DNA of 64,000 bases, taken from Capnocytophaga granulosa ATCC 51502 (GTDB taxonomy: Bacteria; Bacteroidota; Bacteroidia; Flavobacteriales; Flavobacteriaceae). Below, in pieces: positions 28,454-36,688 of this stretch. The stretch's first letter is position 1. Each line of letters starts with the position of its first letter. The position numbers and the translations under genes are program-made. Below the pieces are notes generated by a model. That model was not told where the DNA came from and did not search any database. It saw only the letters and a list, made by a program, of their open reading frames with translations. The DNA lies in assembly GCF_000411115.1 (NCBI RefSeq), contig NZ_KE150242.1, positions 428,218 through 492,217 on the forward strand. Direction: 5' to 3'.

Positions 28454-29890
28454 ATGAAAATACTGGATCGTTATATATTATCGCGTTTTATCTACAATTT
28501 CATAGCCTCTCTCTTTATCATCACACTGATTTTTGTCTTTCAAACCATTTGGCTTTATATAGATGAGTTGGTGGGCAAGGGACTGAGTATATTTGTGGTG
28601 ATAAAGTTTATAGCCCTTATGCTGCCCAATCTCATTCCGCTGATTCTACCCCTTACGGTGGTGTTATCGTCTATAATGACCTTAGGAGCTTTGGGAGAGA
28701 GCTATGAGTTGGCAGCTATGAAAGCGTCGGGAGTGTCTTTGCTCAAGGCCTCTCGTACGCTTATTGTCTTTATGATACTGCTCAGTATTGGGGTTTTCTT
28801 CACCTTTAACAACCTACAACCTTGGTCTAATAGGAAGGTGGTAGCCCTCAGAGCAAGTATTAGAAATAAGCAACCAGCACTGGCCATAAGTCAAGGGATA
28901 TTCAATAATGTACAGGATTTTTCAATAAAAGTAGGTAGAAAAACAGGGGAAAACGGAGAGTTTCTCCATGATATAGTAATTCATAAACTCAATGCTTATA
29001 AGCAAAACCGCACTGTCATAAAAGCCAAAAACGGAACTCTCTCAGGACATAAGAAGGGTTCAGATATTCTACAGTTGGTACTCAAGGATGGGGCTTACTA
29101 CGAAGATGTGGATAATGACAATGCCAATTATCCCTTCGTGAAAGCAAAGTTCCAAACTCATATCCTTAATATAGATATTAGTTCACTTAATGAGGATATC
29201 AATTATAATGAGAATGCAGAAAAGGATTATTATAGAACAATGAATATCAGCCAATTATCCTATACTTTGGATTCTATAGTAGGGGATTATAGGCAGGAGT
29301 TGAAGGACTTTGGAGAGAACTTCTACAGGCGTACTGGGGTGAGTTATCTCTCTGATAAACAGACAGATCAGCAGCCTTCCTCTGGGGAAAAGGTCAAGAG
29401 TGCCACAGAACTACTTGACCGATATAAGGAAAAAGATGAGCATACCCAGATATATAGCCTAGCCAAAGATAATATTTCTTCCCTGATCAATAATATAGAT
29501 AACAACAAGGAGAATATGGAGTACCAGCAGAAGCTAATCAATGTCTATCGCTTGACCCTAAGTGACAAGATTGCGCTGGCCATTACCTGCTTTGTACTCT
29601 TTTTTGTGGCGGCTCCCTTAGGGGCTGTAATCCGTAAGGGGGGGGTAGGTATGCCTTTGGTGGTAGCTATAGGATTGTTCTTGGCTTATTATTTTTCTGG
29701 ACTATTAACTAAGAATATGGCAACCAATGGGAATATAAACCCCTATGTAGCTCCTTGGATTCCTACCTTTTTCCTATTACCCTTAGGGGTTTATCTTACT
29801 ATCTTTGTCAATGAAGATAAGTCGGTAGGGAACTTTGGTGAACTGGTTTATAGAATAAAAAAACGCTTCTCAAAGAAAATAAAATCGTAA
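28454..29890 (+). CDS. LptF/LptG-family LPS export permease
   Basis: 478 aa. YjgP/YjgQ family: N-terminal MKILDRYILSRFIYNFIASL, three membrane helices by about residue 115, a periplasmic beta-jellyroll-like domain (about 130-350), then three helices near 375-465 with FVAAPLGAVIRKGGVGMPLV. LptF/G pull lipopolysaccharide from the inner membrane and feed the Lpt bridge. The central region is longer than in E. coli (about 360 aa total there), including a charged, coiled-coil-like stretch around residues 285-360. Bacteroidota often have single LptF/G-like proteins of this size, so no letter is assigned. Confidence 0.88.
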   Translation: MKILDRYILSRFIYNFIASLFIITLIFVFQTIWLYIDELVGKGLSIFVVIKFIALMLPNLIPLILPLTVVLSSIMTLGALGESYELAAMKASGVSLLKASRTLIVFMILLSIGVFFTFNNLQPWSNRKVVALRASIRNKQPALAISQGIFNNVQDFSIKVGRKTGENGEFLHDIVIHKLNAYKQNRTVIKAKNGTLSGHKKGSDILQLVLKDGAYYEDVDNDNANYPFVKAKFQTHILNIDISSLNEDINYNENAEKDYYRTMNISQLSYTLDSIVGDYRQELKDFGENFYRRTGVSYLSDKQTDQQPSSGEKVKSATELLDRYKEKDEHTQIYSLAKDNISSLINNIDNNKENMEYQQKLINVYRLTLSDKIALAITCFVLFFVAAPLGAVIRKGGVGMPLVVAIGLFLAYYFSGLLTKNMATNGNINPYVAPWIPTFFLLPLGVYLTIFVNEDKSVGNFGELVYRIKKRFSKKIKS

Positions 29891-29894
29891 TCAG

Positions 29895-30605
29895 ATGTTG
29901 GATTTGTTAGGACGCTCGCTCTTGGATTACCAAAAGGGAGACCGATCGGACGATGTACATGTAGAGACAAATATTTCAGAGCGGGAAATTCTCTTCCGCT
30001 CTCACTTCTTTCGTTCTTTCTCCCAAATGATTCCTTTGGAACAATTAGCACTTACCATGGCTCAGGGAAGGGTATTGGACGTAGGGGCAGGGACAGGCTC
30101 ACATGTCCTATATCTACAAGAAAAGGGATTGGACGTGGTGGCACTTGATATATCTGCTTCTGCTGTTGAGGTATGTAAACTCAGGGGCGTGAAGCAAGCT
30201 GTATGTGCCGATGTGCTGGACTATAATGGCAAGTTTGACACTATTCTTATGCTAATGAATGGTATAGGAGTTTGTCAGAAACTGTCAAAGATTGACCTTT
30301 ATTTACAAAAACTAAAATCGCTTCTTACACCTACTGGGCAGATCTTGGCTACATCTACCGATATTATTTATATGTTTGACCAAGATGAAGATGGGGGTTA
30401 TATTGTGCCCATTGCCGAAGATGCTGATTATTATGGTGAACTTACTTATACCATAAGCTACAAGGGAAAGAAAGATTCCTTCCCTTGGCTCTTTTTGGAT
30501 TATAATACCTTGCAAAATGCGGCCTATCACAATGGTCTTAGCTGTGAATTACAACAGGAGGGGGATGCCTTTAACTACTTGGCTAAGTTACAGATAGACC
30601 AGTGA
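29895..30605 (+). CDS. Class I SAM-dependent methyltransferase
   Basis: 236 aa. Motif I is VLDVGAGTGSHVLYLQ near residue 57, followed by the acidic residue of motif II (VVALDIS) and CADVLDYNGKFDTILMLMNGIG. These define a SAM-binding Rossmann methyltransferase. No motif points to a substrate. It follows the LptF/G permease gene by 4 nt and so shares its transcript, and it faces the THUMP methyltransferase gene tail to tail with 4 nt between the stops. No terminator is obvious between them. Confidence 0.85.
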   Translation: MLDLLGRSLLDYQKGDRSDDVHVETNISEREILFRSHFFRSFSQMIPLEQLALTMAQGRVLDVGAGTGSHVLYLQEKGLDVVALDISASAVEVCKLRGVKQAVCADVLDYNGKFDTILMLMNGIGVCQKLSKIDLYLQKLKSLLTPTGQILATSTDIIYMFDQDEDGGYIVPIAEDADYYGELTYTISYKGKKDSFPWLFLDYNTLQNAAYHNGLSCELQQEGDAFNYLAKLQIDQ

Positions 30606-30609
30606 GGAA

Positions 30610-31761
30610 TTATTGCTTTACTTTTTTGCTTCCCTCATAGATGGTGTAATTGACCAAACGGCTCTCTAACTTACCGTTGAAGAGTTTTATCTTGCGAGAA
30701 GGGCGCAACCCTACCGACTTAAGGGCTTCAAGGTTGGAAGTAATGAACCATGCCTGGGTGTTGGTATATCCCCTCTTGAGTGTATCGCCTATTTGCTGGT
30801 AGAACACTTGTGGGTTGATTTCCAATCGCTCTCCATAAGGAGGATTAAATACCATAAAGAGAGGTTTGTCGTTTTCCTTCTTGGACTTGAAGAAATCCTG
30901 TTGGCGAATGGTGATATATTCGCTAAGTTGAGCATTTTTTACATTTTCCTTAGCTTTCATCACCGCCGATGGTGCCTTGTCATAGCCATATAGCTGGTGG
31001 GAAAACTCTTTCGCTTTGCCCAGAGAACTATCAAAGATAGTTTCAAACAAATCTACATCATAATCAGCCCATTTCTCAAAGGCAAATTCCTTGCGATGGA
31101 GAGAGGCAGGGATATTACAAGCAATCATAGCAGCCTCTATTAGGAAGGTACCACTCCCACACATGGGGTCTAAGAAATCACTTTGCCCTTCCCAACCACT
31201 CAGTAGCAAGATCCCTGCGGCAAGTACTTCGTTGATAGGAGCTATATTGGTTTGGGTACGATAGCCCCTATGGTGCAACGATTCCCCAGAGGTATCCAAA
31301 GAAACGATGACCTTATTGTCTTTCTGAATATGTATAAACAGCTGAATGTCAGGGTGTAGTGTGTCTATATTAGGACGTTTGCCCTCTTGAGCACGAAACT
31401 TATCCACTATAGCATCTTTGGCTCTTAGGGCCATGTACTGGGTATGGTTAAAGAGGTCAGTTGTCAGAGTTACCTCTATAGCAAAGGTTTGCGCAGCAGA
31501 GAATAGCCGACTCCAATCATACTGATAGAGTTTTTGGTAATAGTCCTTCTCATTGCGTACCTCAAAAGAGTAGATAGGCTTGAGAATCTTCAGGGCTGTG
31601 CGTAGGGATAAGTTGGCCTTGTACATAAAGCCTTTATCGCCAGAGAAAGAGACACTTCGTACGCCTTTTTTCACATTCATAGCGCCTAAGGTACGTAGTT
31701 CTTTTTCTAAAATATCTTCAAAACCAAAAAAGGTTTTGGCCACCATCGGGAAATTTTCCAT
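30610..31761 (-). CDS. THUMP-domain RNA methyltransferase (RlmL-like)
   Basis: 383 aa. An N-terminal ferredoxin-like/THUMP region (residues 1-160) is followed by a Rossmann methyltransferase domain with DPMCGSGTFLIEAAMIA near residue 200 and the catalytic NPPYGERLE near 307. This matches the methylating N-terminal half of E. coli RlmL, which makes m2G2445 in 23S rRNA; the second half (RlmK, m7G2069) is absent. The short form is common outside gamma-proteobacteria. The first residues (MENFPMVAKTFFGFEDIL) also fit the family. Confidence 0.88.
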   Translation of the reverse strand: MENFPMVAKTFFGFEDILEKELRTLGAMNVKKGVRSVSFSGDKGFMYKANLSLRTALKILKPIYSFEVRNEKDYYQKLYQYDWSRLFSAAQTFAIEVTLTTDLFNHTQYMALRAKDAIVDKFRAQEGKRPNIDTLHPDIQLFIHIQKDNKVIVSLDTSGESLHHRGYRTQTNIAPINEVLAAGILLLSGWEGQSDFLDPMCGSGTFLIEAAMIACNIPASLHRKEFAFEKWADYDVDLFETIFDSSLGKAKEFSHQLYGYDKAPSAVMKAKENVKNAQLSEYITIRQQDFFKSKKENDKPLFMVFNPPYGERLEINPQVFYQQIGDTLKRGYTNTQAWFITSNLEALKSVGLRPSRKIKLFNGKLESRLVNYTIYEGSKKVKQ

Positions 31762-31788
31762 ATAATGAGGAAATAAATTAATTCGTGA

Positions 31789-32952
31789 TTATCGCTTGAA
31801 AACAGGTAAGGTATAATAAGCACCTACTGCTATGCTGTGTAACTGTTCATCAGGCAACTTCAGGGCTTCGGTATAGGTGATATGGTTACCTACATAAGCC
31901 ACATAGAAGCGCAAATCTTGACTGACAAAGGGGGCATATTGCCCTGCAAGGAAATAAACATAGCTCGTTCTTAGCTGTTCATTGAGGGTATTCCTACTGC
32001 CAGTGGTCTCTATCCCTAACTTGGCAGAGAGACTCCAGCGCTCATCAATCTGATAGTCATAGCGGGAGACCGCACACTTATATACGATGTTCTTGCGCAT
32101 AACAAAAGCTCCTTCCGAAAGACCGTCATACATACTTAGCAGCCTTGAGGAGGTAAGCCCGAAGTCAGCCCCCATATGGGAATACACCAAGTCCAAATAA
32201 GCGGTATGCTTACCTGCTTGTAGCTTGTTACCTAAAGAAACAGAATGGGTGTAGTATCCTTGGGCAAACTGGGCTAAGTTATACGAATACTTAGTCCTGA
32301 ACATACCATCAAAGAAAATACCATTCCAATACAGATAACCGCCTATAGGCGCCTTAGAGGCTGTATAGTTATCAGTAACAAAGTGGTTACTCTCCAAGTG
32401 TTTAGCAAAAGACTGATTTACTGTATTGTGCAGCTGTACCCCTACTATGTGCTGGGGATTGAGCTGGTAAGAGAGTTGTGCTCCTGCCAAAAAGACATTG
32501 GTATATACTCCATTGAGGTAATCCGTAAAAATATATTCGTATAGCGGATTGATATCCTGTTCAAAGGACCCCATTACCGAAAGCTGTTTGCCTAAAGTGG
32601 TTGCCCATTGTCTTTTTGCGCCAAAGCGATAGGTGATATAGGCATAGTCCAAAGCAGCAGCCCCATTGTCCTGAGTGGTAGTAGCAAAGGGCTTATTCAT
32701 ACGAAAGCGTACCCTATAGGAGAGCGCTTTGTTGTAATCCCCTTGAATATTGATACGCGCATTATCTATCTGAAAATGAGAGGAAGAGAGAGCCTCTTGG
32801 CTATGAATATCCGAAAGGAACCCTCCTCTGAAATAGAATTCTACTTTCAGTTTTTCAGCTGAAAGTGGCTCTGTAAGTGTATCTTTCTGTGCAAAAATAA
32901 AATTCTGTACTAAAATACTTAGCGTAATGACTAATTTTATTTTTCCTGACAT
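31789..32952 (-). CDS. OprO/OprP-type porin, copy 2
   Basis: 387 aa. A signal peptide (about 1-22) precedes a beta-barrel protein rich in alternating aromatic and polar strands. Characteristic segments include SYRVRFRMNKPFATTTQDNGAAALDYAYITYRFG, LGKQLSVMGSFEQDINPLYEY and a C-terminal VGAYYTLPVF strand. It fits the phosphate-selective porin O/P family, though the ligand cannot be told. It is clearly paralogous to the next gene upstream (32965-34152) across the full length, with only 12 nt between them, so this is a tandem duplication. Confidence 0.82.
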   Translation of the reverse strand: MSGKIKLVITLSILVQNFIFAQKDTLTEPLSAEKLKVEFYFRGGFLSDIHSQEALSSSHFQIDNARINIQGDYNKALSYRVRFRMNKPFATTTQDNGAAALDYAYITYRFGAKRQWATTLGKQLSVMGSFEQDINPLYEYIFTDYLNGVYTNVFLAGAQLSYQLNPQHIVGVQLHNTVNQSFAKHLESNHFVTDNYTASKAPIGGYLYWNGIFFDGMFRTKYSYNLAQFAQGYYTHSVSLGNKLQAGKHTAYLDLVYSHMGADFGLTSSRLLSMYDGLSEGAFVMRKNIVYKCAVSRYDYQIDERWSLSAKLGIETTGSRNTLNEQLRTSYVYFLAGQYAPFVSQDLRFYVAYVGNHITYTEALKLPDEQLHSIAVGAYYTLPVFKR

Positions 32953-32964
32953 GATGAATTTATT

Positions 32965-34152
32965 TTATTTTTCTCGCGGTAAAGTTACTGATTTTTTCAA
33001 AACTGGCAAAGTATAAGCAGCTCCTAAGGCTACTCTATGAAATTGCTCATAAGGCATATTGAGTGCCTCAGCATAATTAACTGTATTGCCTATATAGGCT
33101 CCATAGAAGCGGAAATCCTGTGTCTTAAAGGGTTCATATTGTACGGCAAGGAAATAACTGTAATTTTGGCGGAAGTGCTCACTTATCTTGTTTTTGCTTC
33201 CTGCAAGCTCCACTGCCAATTTGGCAGAAACACTCCAATAATCATCTATTTGGTATTCGTAACGAGAGATGACTCCTTTATATACTATGTTCTTATACAT
33301 AAGTTTGTCGGACTGCCCTTCATACTGGTTGAGTATCTTGGAGGCTACTAAGGCATAGTCAGCCCCCATATGGGAATACATCAGGTCTATGTAGGCCGAG
33401 TGTTTTCCTAAGGTAAGCTGATGACCTAGCGATACGGTATGGGTATAATAGTCTTGGGCAAACTGCGATACATTGTAAGAGTAATTAGTATGTAATGCTC
33501 CATCAAAAAAGGAGCCTGTCCAATACGCATATCCTCCGATAGGAGCTCTAGAAGCCACATAATCTCCAGCAACAAAGCCATTGTTCTGCAAGTGGTCAGC
33601 GAAGTTGGCATTGAGTGTATTATGCCCCTGTAGTCCTACCTTATGGCGCTCATTGATGGCATAACCTACTTGAAGTACCCCAAGGAAGGGATTGACGATA
33701 TAAGCCAAATAATCCCCATAGATATACTCATACAAGGGGTGAATATCTATCTCATAGGAGCCTATCATAGCATAGGCCTTACCTAATCTCAAGTCCCATT
33801 GGCGATCTTTACCAAAGCGATAAGTAAGAAAAGCCATGTCTAAGGCTACCGATGCATTGTCCTGGGAAGTGGGTGTAAAGGGACGATTTAAGCGAAAACG
33901 TACATTGTAGGATAAGTCCTTGTTGTAGTTTCCATACATATAAATTCTCGCATCCTCTAGGCGGAAAGCGGCTGAAGTAGGGGTAAGTCTTGTCTTATCC
34001 GCAGCAAAACTACTATTGAAATAGAATTCAATATTGGCCGATTGTGCCGAATGAGGAGACAAAAGGGTGTCCTTCTCTATGGAGAAATGCGTTTCTCCAA
34101 AGGCGTTCTCTGTCATTAGAACAAGTAATAAGAGGATAATGATCTTTTTCAT
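32965..34152 (-). CDS. OprO/OprP-type porin, copy 1
   Basis: 395 aa. A signal peptide (KKIIILLLLVLMTENAFG, about 1-19) precedes an outer-membrane barrel. Segments RLEDARIYMYGNYNKDLSYNVRFRLNRPF, RLGKAYAMIGSYEIDIHPLYEYI and YSHMGADYAL have direct counterparts in the downstream paralog. It has a TAnnTTTG promoter element at 34167-34174, so both copies are probably made from one transcript. Ligand unknown; the family name implies phosphate, and an alkaline phosphatase gene lies at 1.3 kb, but nothing here proves the link. Confidence 0.82.
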   Translation of the reverse strand: MKKIIILLLLVLMTENAFGETHFSIEKDTLLSPHSAQSANIEFYFNSSFAADKTRLTPTSAAFRLEDARIYMYGNYNKDLSYNVRFRLNRPFTPTSQDNASVALDMAFLTYRFGKDRQWDLRLGKAYAMIGSYEIDIHPLYEYIYGDYLAYIVNPFLGVLQVGYAINERHKVGLQGHNTLNANFADHLQNNGFVAGDYVASRAPIGGYAYWTGSFFDGALHTNYSYNVSQFAQDYYTHTVSLGHQLTLGKHSAYIDLMYSHMGADYALVASKILNQYEGQSDKLMYKNIVYKGVISRYEYQIDDYWSVSAKLAVELAGSKNKISEHFRQNYSYFLAVQYEPFKTQDFRFYGAYIGNTVNYAEALNMPYEQFHRVALGAAYTLPVLKKSVTLPREK

Positions 34153-34166
34153 ATATGTTTTTTCTG

Positions 34167-34174
34167 CAAAAATA
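34167..34174 (-). promoter_or_regulatory. Promoter -7 element for the porin pair
   Basis: CAAAAATA on the plus strand is TATTTTTG on the minus strand, 15 nt before the ATG at 34152. A -33 box is not clear. Confidence 0.5.
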
Positions 34175-34318
34175 AGAATTTATTTTTAATATTTACTAAA
34201 GAAAAACGTGTATTTTTAAAAATACAATTTAATTACGACAATAATGTCCTTTTTAACATTAAATGTATTGCATAAAAAAACGATGTAAATATAAAAAAGT
34301 AACTAAGGGGCTAAAATG

Positions 34319-34356
34319 CCTATGCAGTGATGAATAGCTACTCACCACTGCATAGG
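34319..34356 (-). terminator. 15-bp hairpin after the universal stress protein gene
   Basis: CCTATGCAGTGATGA pairs with TCACCACTGCATAGG (one G-U pair). On the minus strand it is followed by a short CATTTTA, so it is probably a transcript end, although the T-run is weak. Confidence 0.55.
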
Positions 34357-34394
34357 GACATTCTCCTTAAAAATTAAAAAAATGAAACCAAAAA

Positions 34395-35216
34395 TTATAG
34401 CTTAATCGTAAGTACGGGTTTTTCAGAGTGATTTACAATGTCCTCACTGATACTGCCATTGAAGATGTGCATAAGTGCACTTTGCTTGGCTGGGAACATA
34501 CAGATAAGATCACTCTGATGGTCTTCTGTAAAGTGGATAATACCTTCTTCAATAGAGAAATCACTATACATATGGATATTGTGAGAGAGTATTTCCTTAT
34601 GTTCTTTAGAGAAATTATCTATCAGTACCTTTATCTCCCTGCTGGAATTGAAGTGATAAGGAGTATTGATATATACAAAGTCTATCTTGGCATCCAAAAT
34701 ATTGGCAAAAGCTACTGCTTTTTGGAAGGCTTCTACATATTTCTGAGAGAAATCACAGGCAAAAATAAGTTTTTTTACCTTGGAAATATCCGTTTTGTCT
34801 TTGATGACCAAAACAGGTACAGAGGAAGTACGTACAATCTTTTCAGCATTGGAACCTAAGAAGAGTTCTTTAGAGCCTGTAGCTCCTGTAGATCCCATCA
34901 CGATAAAGTCTACCGATTCACTTTCAAGTAGGTTCTTTACTGCATAGGTAAGAGCGGTAGTCTCTACCACAGTTTTTACGGTAAGACCTTTCTCTTTTAA
35001 CTCCTCGGAGAGTTTCTTTACATTAAGGCCAGCCTCACGCATGAAGAAAAGTTCTTCAGGGAGTGCCGAAGTGGATTCTGTAACAAAGCGTCTAGGCAGT
35101 TCTACACAGTGTAACAATAGAATGGTAGCCCCATTTTTCTTTGCTAAATCTACGGCTACTTCTACTGCATAATTAGAATGTTCTGAGAAATCGACAGGTA
35201 CAAGAATATTTTTCAT
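34395..35216 (-). CDS. Tandem-domain universal stress protein
   Basis: 273 aa with two UspA folds. The first (1-140) has the complete ATP motif: MKNILVPVDFSEHSNYAVEVA at the start and VMGSTGATGSKELFLGSNAEKIVRTSSVPVLVIK near 107-140. The second (about 150-273) is degenerate: it keeps LIFACDFSQKY but has SALMHIFNGSISEDIVNHSEKPVL in place of the Gly-rich loop. Such proteins bind ATP and act in stress survival, often in response to growth arrest. It stands alone between the porin pair and a plus-strand unit. Confidence 0.92.
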   Translation of the reverse strand: MKNILVPVDFSEHSNYAVEVAVDLAKKNGATILLLHCVELPRRFVTESTSALPEELFFMREAGLNVKKLSEELKEKGLTVKTVVETTALTYAVKNLLESESVDFIVMGSTGATGSKELFLGSNAEKIVRTSSVPVLVIKDKTDISKVKKLIFACDFSQKYVEAFQKAVAFANILDAKIDFVYINTPYHFNSSREIKVLIDNFSKEHKEILSHNIHMYSDFSIEEGIIHFTEDHQSDLICMFPAKQSALMHIFNGSISEDIVNHSEKPVLTIKL

Positions 35217-35472
35217 GGTAATTGAAGATTATATGTTAGACAATATTTTTGTTTTTCTACGCTGTAAAATTACGTTTTTTCAAAATAATAAACAAACTTT
35301 GTCTGTGAAAAATTTTTAAAAAATAGAAAAACAAACATTAAAATAGATGAAAATAAAGGGGAGCTATTCACAAACTCTCTTAATTTTACTATTGTACAGT
35401 TTTTAATATGTATTTTTGCACAAGATTTAATCAGGGGACAATTTTTCGTCTACCATCTAATTTTTTAGAATA
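35217..35472. other. AT-rich divergent spacer
   Basis: 256 nt between the stress-protein gene and the arginase-fold gene. It contains long A/T runs and one TATTTTTG at 35411-35418. No ORF or stable hairpin was recognised. Confidence 0.6.
35411..35418 (+). promoter_or_regulatory. Promoter -7 element for the arginase-fold gene
   Basis: TATTTTTG fits TAnnTTTG. A TTG at 35392-35394 is only 16 nt upstream. The GTG start is at 35473, so the leader is about 47 nt. Confidence 0.55.
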
Positions 35473-36576
35473 GTGTTAGATTTTTTATATCCTATAGAAG
35501 ATTTTTTTGTTCAAAAGAAATATATTTCCCAAACCATTGGAGGAAAAATAAAAAAACATACCCGAAAAGAGGGCTTGCCAGACCTTTCAGGGGTACAAGT
35601 GGCTATTTTCTCACTCTCTAATAGCGAAAATATCCTGAAAAACTCATTTAGAGATGCTTTTTATAGCCTTTATTATGGTAATTGGGATATTGTTTTGGCT
35701 GATTTAGGAAATATCCCCGAAGGAACTACCCAAGAGGATACTTTTGTAGCTATAAGAGAAGTAACAGCTCACTTGCTCAAGCAAGGGATTATACCTATAC
35801 TCTTGGCTGAAGGGGTGGAGAATACCTATGCACTCTATCGCTCCTTCGATACTATGGAGCAAATGGTAAATCTTGCTTGTGTGAATGCGCTCTTTGGCTT
35901 TTCCGATGAGTATGAGATTTTTGCTGAGGATAGCTATATGAGCCGTATTCTAATGGAAACGCCTACACAGCTGAACCATTTTACCAATATTGGTTACCAA
36001 ACTTATTATAACCCTCAGGAATCTATTGACTTACTTCAAAAGATGTTCTTTGAAAGCTACCGATTGGGCGAGATTACCAGCTATATGGAGCAGGTGGAAC
36101 CTATTTTGCGCAATACGGACCTAGTGAGTATTGATATGACCTCGGTGCAAGCCTCTGATACCGATATGCCTAAGGGGTTCGTCAATGGATTTACCGCCAG
36201 AGAGATCTGTACCATAAGCCGCTATGCGGGGCTTAGTTCACAAACCTCTGTATTGGGTATTTTCAATCCGCCTGTCTCCGAACGAGGAAAGATGCTAGTA
36301 GGGGAGGTGCTTTGGTACTTTATAGAGGGTATCAACTATCGTATCAAAGAGTTTCCTTCTATTGAGGATAAAAATTATACCAAACATATAGTACTCTTAG
36401 AGGATTTCACCATAGAGTTCTATAAGAGCAATCGTACAGGACGCTGGTGGATTCTCCCTAGTGAGTCTTCCAAAGGAGCCTTTATGCTACCTTGTACTGA
36501 ACGAGATTACCAAAAAGCTCTTGAAGGGGAAATCCCTTTGCGCTGGTGGAACCTCCATCAGAGATCTCTGAACTAA
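35473..36576 (+). CDS. Degenerate arginase/formimidoylglutamase-fold protein
   Basis: 367 aa from a GTG start. The fold is recognisable: GIIPILLAEGVENTYALY near residue 105 matches the usual GGGHD-containing strand, and VSIDMTSVQASD near 219 with NGFTAREICTISRYAG matches the C-terminal metal strand. The metal ligands are mostly gone. Where GGGHD is expected the text is AEGVE (112-116), where DAHxD is expected it is CVNALFGFSD, and the last DxD pair keeps only Asp221. Hydrolysis of guanidino or formimino groups is therefore unlikely. Homologs annotated formimidoylglutamase are common in Flavobacteriia. Function unknown. Confidence 0.8.
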   Translation: MLDFLYPIEDFFVQKKYISQTIGGKIKKHTRKEGLPDLSGVQVAIFSLSNSENILKNSFRDAFYSLYYGNWDIVLADLGNIPEGTTQEDTFVAIREVTAHLLKQGIIPILLAEGVENTYALYRSFDTMEQMVNLACVNALFGFSDEYEIFAEDSYMSRILMETPTQLNHFTNIGYQTYYNPQESIDLLQKMFFESYRLGEITSYMEQVEPILRNTDLVSIDMTSVQASDTDMPKGFVNGFTAREICTISRYAGLSSQTSVLGIFNPPVSERGKMLVGEVLWYFIEGINYRIKEFPSIEDKNYTKHIVLLEDFTIEFYKSNRTGRWWILPSESSKGAFMLPCTERDYQKALEGEIPLRWWNLHQRSLN

Positions 36577-36630
36577 GTGAAGAATGAAGAGTGAAAAGTT
36601 AATATGGAACTAACCACTAATAACTAACAA

Positions 36631-36658
36631 GTATAGGCGAATTGCCATTTGCCCCTAC
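36631..36658. repeat. REP-like palindrome, copy 1
   Basis: An imperfect palindrome centred on GCGAATTGCCATTTGC, with arms GTATAGGCGAAT and ATTTGCCCCTAC. A second, better core copy lies at 44323-44338. Confidence 0.65.
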
Positions 36659-36688
36659 ACAACCAACATTGATAACTAAAACAAAAGT

